Positions 1 to 14,500 of a stretch of 64,000 nucleotides of DNA are shown here, in pieces (positions within the stretch are counted from its first letter, which is position 1; each line of letters opens with the position of its first letter). The notes under the pieces are model-generated. The model was not told the DNA's origin. It searched no databases and saw nothing but the letters and a program-made list of their open reading frames with translations. The position numbers and the translations under genes are program-made. The stretch comes from Enchytraeus crypticus (Eukaryota; Annelida; Clitellata; Enchytraeida; Enchytraeidae): positions 51,929-115,928 of the forward strand of contig CAJHZI010000877.1 of the NCBI GenBank assembly GCA_905160935.1. The letters run 5' to 3'.

Positions 1-1094
1 TAGGCATGAGGAAAGACGTGATATTTTTTTCTGAGTTAATGACTATCGCCATTAGGCAACCAACTATTTTAAATTAATTAACTAATACATTTTTTTATTT
101 TTTATTTTAAGTCATTTTTGATAAATTTATATTGAGAGAGTTTCAGACGATAGCTGAATGCTTTTGCAGTGTTTAATTACTCGTATAATGAGAAAGACAA
201 CGATAAACTATTTCAGATGTCAATATTAAAACTGATTAGTAATAAAAGGTTGAAACTGACTCTTTTGAGGTTTGAAAATTGGCTAAGTAGATTAAATAAG
301 TCGAATACTTGACTGAGAATCAATTAGGTGCTTGGATATTGCATTTATAACTTTAGTTATTAATAAATTATTCGAATAACGTTTACAAAACGGAAATTTT
401 GGCCGAAGAGATATTTAATTTATTAAACAAACATCTGCTTAAATGAAAGAAACAATAAGAACAATCTGTATTATGTATAGTACGCCTATATATTTAGCCT
501 AATATGCATTATGTGTGTGAGAACTTGAGAAGTAAGACTTATATTTTCTGCTACTATTAGTATTAATGTGCTAGTTCTAATAATTCTAGTTATTAAATAT
601 TGAAACAGGCATTAATATCCTTTAAATAATTACAATGTATTCTTCGTGTGAAGCGAGTCAAGCGGCTGTGTTATGAATAAATCTGCTTAGAAATTAATAA
701 ATAAATATATGATTGACTTGAATAGCGTTGTTTCGTATTGGTTTTTGGGAGTATAATTACGTGATCGTATGAAGTGGTCAAACTATCAAAAACTGACCTT
801 AAGTACATCTAATTACAATAAAATAATACTAAAAGCAGATCATTATTTTGCCAATAGCACTAATTACCAGTCAACTGAGTCAACTTCTAATAGAGTATTT
901 ATAGAGTATTTAAGTATTTAAGTTAAAATATTTCTAATTAATCTTTATTAACCAGTCAGACTCATATTATGTCTGATTTTTTTCACACCTTCATTTTTAG
1001 CGTTTCAAACATATATTTTAATGTGAGTGTTTAGATAGCTATTTCAGTTCATTGATTTTGGATTTAGTAATTTGAAATTACAGATTTTTCGAAA
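1..1094. other. AT-rich 3' flank of gene B, no gene seen
   Basis: I find no ORF or recognisable repeat here. The sequence is AT-rich and lies downstream of the stop codon of the minus-strand ARM-TIR-SAM gene, so its right part is probably that gene's 3' UTR. Confidence 0.5.
944..949 (-). terminator. candidate poly(A) signal of gene B
   Basis: A canonical AATAAA hexamer on the minus strand lies about 146 nt downstream of the gene B stop codon. AT-rich sequence makes chance hexamers common, so this is only the nearest candidate. Confidence 0.35.
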
Positions 1095-1239
1095 TCATAG
1101 ATTTTTGAAAGCTTTAGTGAGTTTGAGAATGTCCGAGAGGAAGAAGTTGTTTTGCTGCAGAAGATTGTAGAAGAATTCCGGAGCATCCATCCTCATCTGG
1201 ATAAGCTCAGCCAACATGGGTCCGTTGACTTCCGCAAAC
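1095..1239 (-). CDS. Gene B exon 10: C-terminal half of SAM domain
   Basis: The acceptor ends in tgtgtag and the exon opens with G, completing the Trp codon split from the previous exon (phase 2). It encodes [12 protein letters not shown], the second half of a SAM domain, then a Gln/Asn-rich helix, and stops at TGA (1097-1095). The matching exon of gene A aligns along its whole length, including the E-A-P-E / D-A-P-E-F segment. Confidence 0.88.
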
Positions 1240-1354
1240 CTACACATAAAATAAAAACAGTAACTTTATCCAAGATAACATCAGGCATAGATACAATGAA
1301 ATTAAAGAAAATAAATTAGCATGAGGTCAATGCATATAAAATAAAAAGCCAGTA

Positions 1355-1433
<79 letters not shown>

Positions 1434-1961
1434 TCTTCAGTGCACTGCCAAGTGGCAGGTTCAAGGTACACATTCATACTCAAAGTCGGTTTTCTCGCTC
1501 CATAAGAGCACTCCTTAGATCAACAAGTTAATCCCTTCACAAAGTCTATGCCTAATCCATACCTATCTAGCCTATAGATTGGGGAAAATGGCTTCTGAGG
1601 TGGTTTCCCGATGCCTTCCTCAGTTAGGTGGATTAATTACCATTTAGACCTGGGGGAAAATATTTCACTGTGAGGTGGGTCCCCTCTTGCCCTCCTCAGC
1701 TCCTGCCTTTAGCCGCCTCTTACGTACACGCGGCAGATTGTTTACGGTTGCCCTATTCTGCAGTGGTCCAACCACACCCGAGTACAACACGGGGATATAT
1801 ATATATATATACACTGGTTGGAGCCAGTGGCGACATCGGTAAGATATTCGACCGCGGATCAGTATATGCTGGGTTCAAATCCTGGGCTCGCCCGTCACTG
1901 ACATCTCTTTGGAGTGGAAAGCTGACGTTAACCTTAGCTTTTTTATAGCTTTATATATACA

Positions 1962-2050
<89 letters not shown>

Positions 2051-2069
2051 CCTGTACATATATACACAT

Positions 2070-2137
<68 letters not shown>

Positions 2138-2156
2138 ATAGGATATATATGTGTCA

Positions 2157-2206
<50 letters not shown>

Positions 2207-2274
2207 GTGTATATATGTGTATATATGTACAGGATATATATATATATATATATCCTGTACATATATACACATAT

Positions 2275-2311
<37 letters not shown>

Positions 2312-2313
2312 CA

Positions 2314-2348
<35 letters not shown>

Positions 2349-2480
2349 TGGTAAAGCTAAGGTTAACGTCAGTTTCCTCACTCGAAAGCGATGTCAGTGA
2401 CGGGCGAGCCCAGGATTTGAACCCAGCAGCTACTGATTCGCGGTCGAGTATCTTACCGACTTCGCCACAGGCTCCAGCCA

Positions 2481-2529
<49 letters not shown>

Positions 2530-5500
2530 GTATGTATATATATTCTGTATCTCCTAACACGGCATGGGCAATTAAAAGATAAATTATAACAATATGTATT
2601 AATGTACATGTAGACTAATGTAGATAATTAGATAGATTTATTTTAATATAATCTTCTTCAATAATTTATTCACAGTTCGTGGTATTTTGCTATGTTACTT
2701 TTATGAAACTTTTATTAAATTAGCGTACTAAATTTTTATTTCTAATTTTTAAAGTCTATGTAATATTTCATTAAATCGTTTCAATAGAAAATATCAAACG
2801 GGAGCGTGCAACTTCATATCATTTTACTCGAGAATTAACGGGTTAAAAGAGCCGCGATCGGATAAAGAGCAACAAGCAATAATGTAATGTCTATATTACT
2901 ATGAACTTTACCAAGTTCTTTTATGTGTCAACTGATTCCTCTCTAGCCAATCAGCAACGTCATCTTCAGTCCACTGGGTCAAACTGACCTCATTACTTGA
3001 CCTGACCTCTTTAGAAGACCCAATCACTTTCGTCGTCTCTCTGTACATTGGCTGTGAATCTATAAATTCAATAAATGCTAAATATAACATTTAGCCGATG
3101 GAAAGGTATAGAAACTATAATTCAATCTATGCTTGACATTACAAATCTTACAAATCTTACAAATCGTTTACATGAAAACATCAAGAAAATTTTAAAATGA
3201 AGCTAATTCTTCCTGTTTTCTTACATGCAGTCTACTGTTAACTCTATGGCTACCAAGTAGGCCTAATAAACTAACAACATGTAATGCTAGTGAACTAAAC
3301 GAATAACGTAATTATCTATCATCACCTTTAACCATGCTCTGCTAATTTTAGACGGCGGGATTTAGAGAATTTGGTTTAGTTGCGGGTCAATTATCAAAGT
3401 TAAGCTACGTCGACCTCGGTTAGTACTATGTGAGTGACCACCTTGGAAGACCGAGTGTTGACAGCTTAGGAAGGAAAAATATCCCAGGGTGATGGAAGGT
3501 TATTCCTAAATCCGCGCCGGCTGCAATTGATGCTCCATTAAAAGGAGCATTTAATGAGCATCAATTGCATCCTCAATACGATTACTAAAAGCCATGAAGA
3601 GGAACGAGGAAATGAACCTCAAACAAGCATCTGTGCTTCCTGACACAGTGTGCCGTTATGTTATGTTATGTTATACCTTACATTTATGAGATATCTTAAA
3701 TTAAAAATGCCTGCCGCAAAACAGTCAACTGTTCAGTGCACAGTGGCGCCCTCCGACGAATAAGAAAATATGCAAGGTGATTTTTTTCAAAGCAGGCACA
3801 TTTTATGAATGGTCTATATTAACGGTGCTAAATATTATCGTGAACGCTAGTAACCCAGAGGAGAGGTAATCCTGGACACAGCTTTTCCTCTATCACCCAG
3901 GTCTCTGAGGAGATCCTCGAGGGCCCGGTCGTTGACCCCACCACTGAGGTCATGCACCAGCTTGCTGCCCACCAGGGCTCCCAGCCACCCGTCAGGCTGG
4001 TAGCCCTTCTCCAAGCTTACCGGTACCACCTCCTTCTTCAGTCTGAACGCGTACTCCGCTTCTGTCATTTGAATTTCACATTTTAGTTATTTATTGATTT
4101 ATTTAATTTTTATTTATTGCTATTTTTCAGGCGTAATAACCCATACATGAATCTTGCACACTCAGCAATGCACTCTTATATAAATACTCCGCTTCTGTCA
4201 AATGAATTTCACATTTTTATTTTTTCCACATTTTATATAACATTCTCCCGTGTTGTGTCCGCGTAGTTTGAAGAATAGATCGACCGGTACTGCACGTGTC
4301 GCAGAAGGCGACTAAAGCACTTTCAAATTACTTTGAATTTCACATTTCCAAACTACACTGACCAATAGATTCAAGTTGAATTACTATGAATCATAAAATA
4401 CAAAACTTAACAGAAAACTTGTCAGGATATTAATGTCAGGGTATTAATGTCAGGGTATTAATGTCAGGGTATTAATGTCAGGGTACGACTGTCAGGGTAT
4501 GAATGTCAGGGTATTAATGTCAGGGTATTAATGTAAGGGTATTAATGTCAGAGTATTAATGTCAGGATACGACTGTCAGGGTACTACTGTCAGGGTACGA
4601 CTGTCAGGGTATTAATGTCAGGGAACCATTAACCTGTTCTACAGTTAGGACTCTCCTTGTAGCTCTGTGTCAGTCCCACGAGCACCACGGCTGCATTCTC
4701 CACCGCATCCGCCATCGCTTCCAGAACTGAACCAGCTGTTATCAATGAATGAATGAATGAATGAATGAATGAATGACTGAATGAATGAATGAATGAATGA
4801 ATGAATGAATGAATGAATGAATATATAAATAAATCAGTCAATCAATTAATCAATAAGCCAATCAATCAAACTAATCAATCAAAAATTAATTAGTCAATCA
4901 ATCACCCAATCAGTCAGTCAATCAAACAATCAATCAATTAAACAATCATTAATTCTATTTGCTTATCCAAAATAAATTCGTTATGAATCATTTCTATGTT
5001 GAAATATTAATTAGAGACGTTGAGCTTAGGACGTCGAGAGATTTGCATGTCTTTTTGCTAAAGCTCTTTATTGGCTAAACGAAAGAAGAAAATAAATATA
5101 CAGGAGCTTGCAATAGTGTTCATTTGAAATAAAAAACGAAATATTAAGCTTCCTAGTGAAACTTGATGATTATAACAATCAGAATTTGTCAATTAAATCT
5201 TTCATATAGATCTAAGATAAATAACTGAGCAAGATAATAATTACGATTGAATGGCTGAATGAATGGCTCGCTTGCCTAAGAAGTAGAACACTCTTGGTTT
5301 GAATCTCTGCCAGTCTCTGATAGTGCACCTTGTGATAAGGTAACGTACGTTAAACTTAGTTTAATAACTTCTCGTATCAGCTGATAGACAGTTGATGAAT
5401 ATATTAAGAAATAGGAAGAAGAGTTGGAAAGGACAAATCTAAGGGGAGGTCTATTAATAGAGGTCATTGAAGGTAGAATAGAAGGAAAAAGAGGCAGGGG

Positions 5501-8500
5501 CAGGCCGAGATTAGGTATGTTTGATGATTTAAAGACCCACTCAAATGTGGAAATGAAAAGGAAAGCGGAAGACAGAGAAGAGTGGAGGCTTTATATACCA
5601 TGGACCTGCCAGTAGGCAGTGCACTAAGAGAGAGACATATCAGTTGATATACTGACCCATGTTATCAACATCCACCCACACGTTATATCCTGCCTCTCTC
5701 AGTCGATCTCTCAGCCTCAGAACGATCTTCTTAGAGCTCCACTGGTAGCTGATGAATAGATGATGTCTTGAACGAGAGGCAGAACTGAGACGAGAGGCTG
5801 CCAGTGAGCCAGCCAGTGACTGAGCGATGGAGGAAGGGTTAGAACCTGCTGGCAGGGGGGATTGAGCGTTTAGATAAAGATTAGCAGGTACAGATTCTAT
5901 TATATCATAATCTTTCATATCTTCTGAATGGGAGTCGGGTGAAGTAATGGATGAGTTACCATTGGTTACATTTGAGTCATGTTTTGCTTTTATGTTAGAT
6001 GATTTGATTTCGGCGCCTCTGATGTTTTTCTGAGATTTCTCCGAATCACTTTCGTTTCTAACTTGATCAAACTGCTCTTCGTCATTTGTAAGATCAGATA
6101 AATTGTCGTCAGTCGTCCTATTAGAGTCCAGCTCTCCACTTGCATCTTTAGTGGCCTCTGCCACTTTAGTGCTGCCCCAACCATACTGCGTCTTTGCTAA
6201 TTTATTTCTCATTTTAGCGTCAAATAACGAAGACCAATCATCATTGGTGGAGCTGAAACCATTGGGTTTGTTGGAAGCTTCTGTCTCACCGTGCCGTGTG
6301 GAACCAACCTTATCACCGGAACTGTCGCCATTAACCAATGGTTTGTGATTGATTGGTTTAGAAGAATATTCCAGTGACTTCTTGCTATCAACCGGTCGTT
6401 TTGATTCTGCAGATTTGCTAGAAATTTCTCGTCCATTCTGTACGGCACTAGTTCGCAACGAATCACTGCTACATAGCGTTATTCTACTGGAGTACAAATC
6501 CTGGGCAGGGTGGACCATATGAGTCCTGCTAGGGTTGGAATAGTCTGCCCTTGTCTGAGCCAGGGTGCTCCGGTAGACAGGTCGGGGCTTCCTATCAGAG
6601 TTAATATCCGGCAAACCGGGCTTCCTTTCACTTTCTGCATCATTTCTATGGCAATTATGTTTGGTATTAGAGATCGACATCGTAGTAGTCGTTCTTCTAT
6701 TAGATTGTCTGTTGTCTTTTTCCTTTGCAAGATTTGTCTGCATGGTAATTGAAATAGATTTGCTGTTTGTTTTGCGACCAGGTGAAGCATTTTTCTCGAG
6801 CCTGGTCTCTGTTTGTCTATCTGCTGACGATGCTAACCCTATATCTGTCACACGGTCACTCTTAGAGTTATTTATTGTCATATTCTTCTTACTATTAGCA
6901 AAGTTTTCTTTATTGCTGTCTGTAATAGTCTGATTAACTCCTTTGATAAGATTTTGCTTATCTCTATTGATAGTATTTTTATCGCTAATCAATTGTGGTA
7001 GCCTAACTGCTAGCCTATCCACCCCTCCTAGCCTATCTTCTAGCCCATCCACTCCTTCTAGCCTATCTGCTAGCCTATCCACCCCTCCTAGCCTATCTGC
7101 TAGTCTATCCACTACTCCTAGCCTATCTGCTAGCCTATCCACTCCTCCTAGCCTATCTGCTAGTCTATCCACTACTCCTAGCCTATCTGCTAGCCTATCC
7201 ACTCCTCCTAGCCTATCTGCTAGTCTATCCACTCCTAGTCCTTGGGCTGCCCTCTCTCGCACGTAGTTCGAGTCTTTTCCTCTTCGCGCTCGACGCAGAA
7301 CCGATGAGCCACTCGTGTGCTGATCAGACGAGAGTTTGTGCCTATTGTGGAGAATCCAGAGCACACCCTTTAGATGTTGCTGTAGCGTTTGGCTGTTGGT
7401 CCTCTCGATCAACTTTCTCTGAGCTGAACAAGAATTAGTTAGTTTAAAAAATAATTGATTAAACAATAAATCACTTCAATATTTAGGCCTATCATAAAAA
7501 TTTGTATCTTGTAATATAAATTAAACACTTTAATAAAGACACTCCGAATGGAACAGGTTTATTTTCAAAGCCCTGCATAATCTGTTTGACAAGGCTGCTA
7601 CAGCGGGGTTGATGACACTGAAGGGAGATCTGATATATAGCAGGATATTCAGACTGAGCTTCTAATAGGGCAGGCGTCAGGCGCAGTAAAGAGCTCACCG
7701 TCGATCAGCTTGGATGTTGTAGTAGAGCAGAACGCTTAAGATATCGTGCTTGCACTAGGGGAGCTCACTGCAACTGTTCCAGTATGAACAAAACTGTGGC
7801 ATCTGTCGTAGACCCTTCTCTTTCGGTCACTTCAAGGAGTCAATATGGGTCTGCCGCGAATAAAAGCACAAATTCCTCCTAGAGAACTATCCTCCTCTAG
7901 TCGAACAATGTACAGGACTTTCGCTTGTTTTTTTGTTCGTATAGTTATACACTATATTCTTAGTTATACACTATATTCTTAGTTATACACTATATTCTTA
8001 GTTATACACTATATTCTTAGTTATACACTATATTCTTAGTTATACACTATATTCTTAGTTATACACTATATTTATAGACTATATTCTGATAAAGCAACGG
8101 TACAGGAATAGTGTGAAGAATTCAAGGGCTTATCCAGGAGCCGATATTAATTCAGACCACAATCTAGTAATGGCAAAAGTATGGCTTCAGCTGAAGAAAA
8201 TACTTAAGAAGAAAAGCAGTAAGAGATGGAATTTGAACGGATTGAACAAGAAAAGAAGTCAGTTTCAGGAAGCAGTGGAAAGAAAAGTTAAGGAAATGAA
8301 GGACTACGAAAGAACAGGGGTAAATGAAAGATGGTTTCAGCTAAAGGAAGCTATTAAAATAGGTGCAAAAGAAGTTTATGGCTTTCTTGAAGAAAATACA
8401 GCTAAAAAACCTTGGATCACAAGCGAGATGCTAGACAAAATGGATGAAAGGAGGAAATGGAAAAGTATTGACACCAGTCATGGCCGAAGGAAATATAGAA

Positions 8501-11500
8501 GCTTAAACAGTGAACTTAAAAGAATTACAGACAAAGCAAAAGATCATTGGTGCGGTGAAAAGTGTGATGATTTAGCAGAATATGATAGAAGAGGGAGGTC
8601 GGATCAATTATACCAGGAAGTCAGGATATTGACAAGAACCGATAAGAAAAAGAAAGGAGATGCAAAGAATATTAGTAGGCCTATAATGGGAAAAGATGGG
8701 GAATTGAAGACAGAGCTGGAAGAAATAAAAGAAAGATGGAGAGAATATGTAGAGGAATTGTATGATAAGGCTGGGAATCCAGTTCAAGAGGATTTTAAAA
8801 TAGAAGAAGAAAATATCATAGAAGACGATAAAAGGGGCCCCGATTTAATGAAGGAGGAAATTTATTCTGCAATTAACAGTATGAAAAGGGAAAGGCAGTC
8901 GGAATAGATGAAATCCCAGCAGAATTCTTGAAAATGTTGGAAGGAGAAAAACTCAAAAAGTTAATGAAGGTATGTATGGAAGTGTTCAATAAGGTATTTG
9001 GCCAGACGACTTTACCAAGTCAGTGATGATTCCAATTCCCAAAAAAGCCAATGCTGTGGAGTGTTCGGATTGCAGAACAATCAGCTGAATACCTCATGCA
9101 TCGAAGATCTTATTAAAGATAGTGAATAATCGCATTCGGTTGAAAGCAGAGTTGATACTGAGCAAGACACAATTTGGTTTTAGGAAAGGATGCGGCACAA
9201 GAGAAACAATAGGAGTAATGCGGGTTCTTTGCGAAAGAAGCTTAGAATATGGAAATGACGTTTTTGTATGCGTTGTAGACTTCGAGAAGGCCTTTGACAG
9301 GATTGATTGGATAACGATGATGAATATCTTAAAAAGAATAGGAATTGACTGGAGAGATAGAAACTAATTTTGAACTTGTACATGAATCAAAGTGCAGTAA
9401 TCAAATCCAACAAGAATACTCAGAAGAAGGTGAAATAGGACGTGGAGTTAAGACAAGGTTGAGCATTTCGCCCGCTGCTGTTTTACACTTATGCTGGCAA
9501 TGATGAAGGAAGCCATGGAAACTTGGAATAATAAATAAGAGGGAATTTGTTACAAGATGTACGATTGCAGAAACAAGAATGGTAGCGGGCAGCGAGATTG
9601 GATTGCAGAAGAAATGATAGCTGAATGATACGGCCCTGAGATACATGAGATTAGTTAAAAGAAAAAGTTAGTGATGTTCCAATAAAAATGGAAAAGTGCA
9701 CAAATAAATGAACGATTGGACAGGAGGAGTTTCAAATAGGGGTCATACTATAACCGATGAGGGATGTGAGAGACGGAAATATGCAGGATTGCCAAGCAAA
9801 AGCGGCCTTTGGTAGTAGAAAAGAACTATTAACAAAAAGTCTAAAGAAAGACACAAAGATAAGATAGTGAAAACTTTGGTTTGGACCACGCTATTGTATG
9901 GATGTGAAGCATGGACCTTAAGGAAGGAAGATATTAGGAAACTGGAGGCACTGGAAATGTGGATTTGGAGAAGAATGGAGAGGATTAGCTGGACTCAAAA
10001 GGTTACAAATGAGGAAGTCCTGGAGAGAGTTGGCACAGATAGACAGTTGATAAATGTATTAAGAAATAGGAAGAAGAGATGGATAGGACACATTCTAAGG
10101 GGGGAAGGTCTATTAAAAGAGGTCATAGAAGGTAGAATGGAAGGAAAAAGAGGCAGGGGCAGGGCGAGATTAGGTATGTTAGATGATTTAAAGACCAATT
10201 CATATGTGGAAATGAAGAGGAAGGCGTAAGACAGAGAGGAGTGGAGGCGTTATGTACCATGGACCTGGCAGTAGGCAGTGCACTAAGAGAGAGAGTTATA
10301 CACATGACATACCGCATGTGCTACATAGTTTCCTTTCTTGGTTTCTGTTTTTATAGTTTTCGCTATTTCCTCCATTCCTCTCCATGATTATTAGTAATCG
10401 TTGCCTTTTGTTGGCGCATCAATTGCAGCCGGCGCGTATTTAAGAATAACCTCCCATCACCCTCGGGATTTTATACTTCAAAGCTCTCTCGATGATGCTC
10501 GTGATAGAGCGAGACTCGTTGATAGGCTGATGGCTCTGCAGGTAGGCTCGAGGGAGGAGAGAGTATCCTCAAGTTCCTCGTGGAGACGAGCTTCGATCTA
10601 GACCGCGCAGCCGATAGGCTTCTGTCCGGCAAAGCCAGTTGTGTTTAGACTTTAGAGACAGTAACGCTGACGAAGGCAACGGGAAACCGCCTCAGAAGCC
10701 ATACATTTCCTAAGAGAGAGGCTACATAAGGTATGGCTAAGGCATAGACTTTGTGGAGGGATTAACTTGTTGATCTAAGGAGTGCTCATATGGAGCGAGA
10801 AAGAAGACTTTGAGTATGCATATGTAACTAGAACCTGCCAATTGGCAGTGCACTGAAGAAGAAGAGAAGATTTGGTTTAATTGAAAGGATCAGAATGTTA
10901 GTACTTAATTTACCATTGAAGTTGTCGATAATTGATGACCAATTATTACAATTATTATCTAAAATATCCTCTACATATAAATAGAAAAAATACAAATTCA
11001 CACAATTAATTAATAACATTCATTAAAAAACACATTTATTATTAAAATATTGACAAATATAATAATCCACTTATATTTAGTTCATTAAGTTTCTTTTTGA
11101 TGTTTAAGATATTGGTAGAAAAGCCTTTACAAGCATGGTAGTTTACATACCAGTGAATTGCCAGTAACTTACTGTTGCCTTAATCTTTGTGACGGTAGCT
11201 CGAGTGTGTCGAGTAGTCATGAAAAGATGCCTTGTGCTCCTGAACCTTGACGTTAAACACACTACAACCTACCTACCTATCTCTACCTATTGACAACAAT
11301 AATTATCCACTTATATTTAGATCATTACGTTTAAATGAGTTTTGATATCTTGATGGCTCGTAGTGTAAGCGTGTGAAGTCTTAATAAATTAAATGCCGTT
11401 TCTGAGGTCCTGGGGTCAATTCCCGGTAGAGCTGATCAGAGAGTAAAATCTTGTATGTTCACCTTTCAGGGTACACCGGTACACCTGATGTCTTGAAGAA

Positions 11501-14500
11501 AAGCCCTTCAAGCTTCTGACCTTGACTTTAAACCCACATTTTTAAGATCATTACGTACCTATAACCATATTGTACCTTAAATACACCACACAAAGTTATA
11601 ATATAATATCATATCGTATCATATCGTATCGTATCGTATCATACCGTATCGTATCGTATCACATCGTATCGTATCGTATCACATCGTATCGTATCATATC
11701 GTATCGTATCGTATCGTATCGTATCATATCGTATCGTATCGTATCACACCGTATCGTATCGTATCATATCGTATCGTATCGTATCGTATCATATCGTATC
11801 GTATCGTATCATATCGTATCGTATCGTATCACATCGTATCGTATCATATCGTATCGTATCGTATCACACCGTATCGTATCGTATCATATCGTATCGTATC
11901 GTATCATATCGTATCGTATCATATCATATCCTATTATATCATTATATTCGGACATTCGGGCTGGAGCCAGTGGCGAAGTCGGTAAGATACTCGACCGCGG
12001 ATCAGTAGGTGCGGGGTTCAAATCCTGGGCTCGCCTGCCACCTACATCGCTTTCGAGTGAGGAAACTGACGTTAACATTAGCTTTACCAGCTTTTAAATG
12101 CACAGTAAAACAAAGACGAAGAGGTAACTATTTATTCAACTACAGTGAGCAGTTCACTAATTATTGGGAGGGGTTGATTATTATGAATTAACTGATCGAT
12201 TAATCGATTGATTTACTGACTGATTGAATTGTTTGATTGATTGATTCAGACCTTCCACACAGCCGGATTCATTCAGAATGGCCTCTCTACACCTGATTAA
12301 CTGACAGACTGACTGATTGATGAATTGTTTGATTGATTGATTGATTGATTGACTAACTGATTAATTGATAAATTGTTTGATTGATTGACTCTCTGACTGA
12401 TTGACTGATTGATGAATTGTTTGATTGATTGATTGACTGATTGATTGATGAATTGTTTGATTGATTGATTCAGACCTTAAACACAGCCGGGTTCAGTCAG
12501 GATGGCCTCTCTACACCTGATTGACTGATTGATATATCGTTTGATTAACTGACTGATTGAATAATTAACTGACTGAGTGATTGACTGCTTGATGATTTGA
12601 TTGATAGATTCAGACCTTCCACACAGCCGGGTTCATTCATAATGGCCTCTCTACACCTGAACGCAAGCACCCACAACCCCTCTGCCGCCACTGTCTGGAC
12701 TGCTTCACTGCACCCCTCCCCTAGCATCTTCACATAGAGGGGCAGGGCACCAGCCTCGATGATCTTCGTTTTGTTGGAATCATTGGCGGCGTATCTGTTG
12801 AGAGCCGCAGCGACCTGTAAGGTCGTAAATCCTGCAGTGGATGATCCGGACTCCAAGGATTCGCTGAGGACTTCAACGAGGAAAGAAAAAGCTGAGAGGT
12901 CAGAGTTGATGATCTTGTTTTCCTCCTCGTCTATTATGTATGCCTGGACAGTTAGAAATACTCTAAATTTATAAGTTACATTTAAATTCATACTTTTCCA
13001 TCCATCTCATTTTGGATACTTACAGGCTGGAGCCAGTGGCGAAGTCGGTAAGATACTCGACCGCGGATCAGTATATGCGGGGTTCAAATCCTGGGCTCGC
13101 CCGTCACTGACATCGCTTTCGAGTGAGGAAATTGACGTTAACCTTAGCTTTTTTCTTTACTTATCATTGAATTTATTATACTTTATTCACTAAAGCTTCA
13201 GCAACTGTCAAGTGCAATCAGTGTAGTTCATTAAAAGAAGACATACAACCACAGAGGCACTCAGAAGTCCCAACCATTCACAGTCGTAATAAAACTGCAG
13301 CTCAGATTAAGACAAAACAGATGTCATAAGTAGCACCTTTATTATAAAGTTTTATGTCAAACCACAACATGTATGTACAATAGAAATTAACATATCAACG
13401 TTAAACATAATAATAGAGAAATAACAGCCAAATAATAAAAATAAGATATATAAAATTAATAAAGAAATACTAAAAATAGCAATAAATAATAGCCACATAA
13501 AAATTATATTAGAATCACCAGAGGATCGGCATTACGATGATTTATAGTTTCATGAGGACCCCGTTGGTAGTACTTACAAGTAGTAGTAGGGCCTGACACT
13601 GTAGAGTACTTACCAGTAGTAGTAGGGCCTGACACTGTAGAGTACTTACCAGTAGTAGTAGGGCCTGACACTGTAGAGTACTTACCAGTAGTAGTAGGGC
13701 CTGACACTGTAGAGTACTTATCAGTAGTAGTAGGGCCTGACACTGTAGAGTACTTATCAGTAGTAGTAGGGCCTGACACTGTAGAGTACTTACCAGTAGT
13801 AGTAGGGCCTGACACTGTAGAGTACTTACCAGTAGTAGTAGGGCCTGACACTGTAGAGTACTTACCAGTAGTAGTAGGGCCTGACACTGTAGAGTACTTA
13901 TCAGTAGTAGTAGGGCCTGACACTGTAGAGTACTTATCAGTAGTAGTAGGGCCTGACACTGTAGAGTACTTACCAGTAGTAGTAGGGCCTGACACTGTAG
14001 AGTACTTACCAGTAGTAGTAGGGCCTGACACTGTAGAGTACTTACCAGTAGTAGTAGGGCCTGACACTGTAGAGATGAGAGAGATAGTACTTACCAGTAC
14101 CTGACAGACTACTGTAGAGATCAGAGAGATAGTACTTACAAGTAGCAGAAGGGCCTGACAGAACACTGTAGAGATCAAAGAGGAGCGGGTCGTACAAGTA
14201 AACACGCATTACAGTGAATGATCAACTATTTTGATATCTATCACTTTTTAATACCACATGTTAAAACCGATCAGCATTTTAGTCCATTTTCCGTGTAACC
14301 GATAATATTAATCACCAATAATCTAATTACCAATTATTAATTATTATGAATTATATAATTATTATTACTAGTAGCAGCAGGGCCTGACAGGCTACGGTAG
14401 GGCTGAGGGAGGAGCGATAGGGTAGGAGTGTTTGCACGGCCCCCGAGTCCCTGAAGGGCTGTCGAGCCTTGCTCACGTGCTGGACGAGGTGGTAGACAAC

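Larger units (their letters stand above)
12180..12610. repeat. TGAT/TGAC-rich tract holding two copies of an exon end
   Basis: Degenerate tetranucleotide repeat filling the intron right after gene B exon 5. Embedded in it at 12247-12296 and 12471-12520 are 50-bp copies of the exon 5 3' end with its splice donor. Confidence 0.9.

Noticed and set aside
1875-2557. Several ORFs of 64-192 codons on both strands
   Set aside because: They cross TA/CA microsatellite and SINE sequence and consist of Ile-Tyr repeats.
6943-7266. 107-codon plus-strand ORF of Leu-Ser-Thr-Pro repeats
   Set aside because: Antisense shadow of the decapeptide array in gene B exon 6.
11570-12097. 175-codon plus-strand ORF rich in Ser-Tyr-Arg-Ile
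   Set aside because: Reads the GTATC array and the adjoining SINE.
13504-14205. 233-codon minus-strand ORF of T-V-S-G-P-T-T-T repeats
   Set aside because: It reads the 36-bp array in a frame other than that of exon 4 and lies in an intron; the array is reported as a repeat instead.
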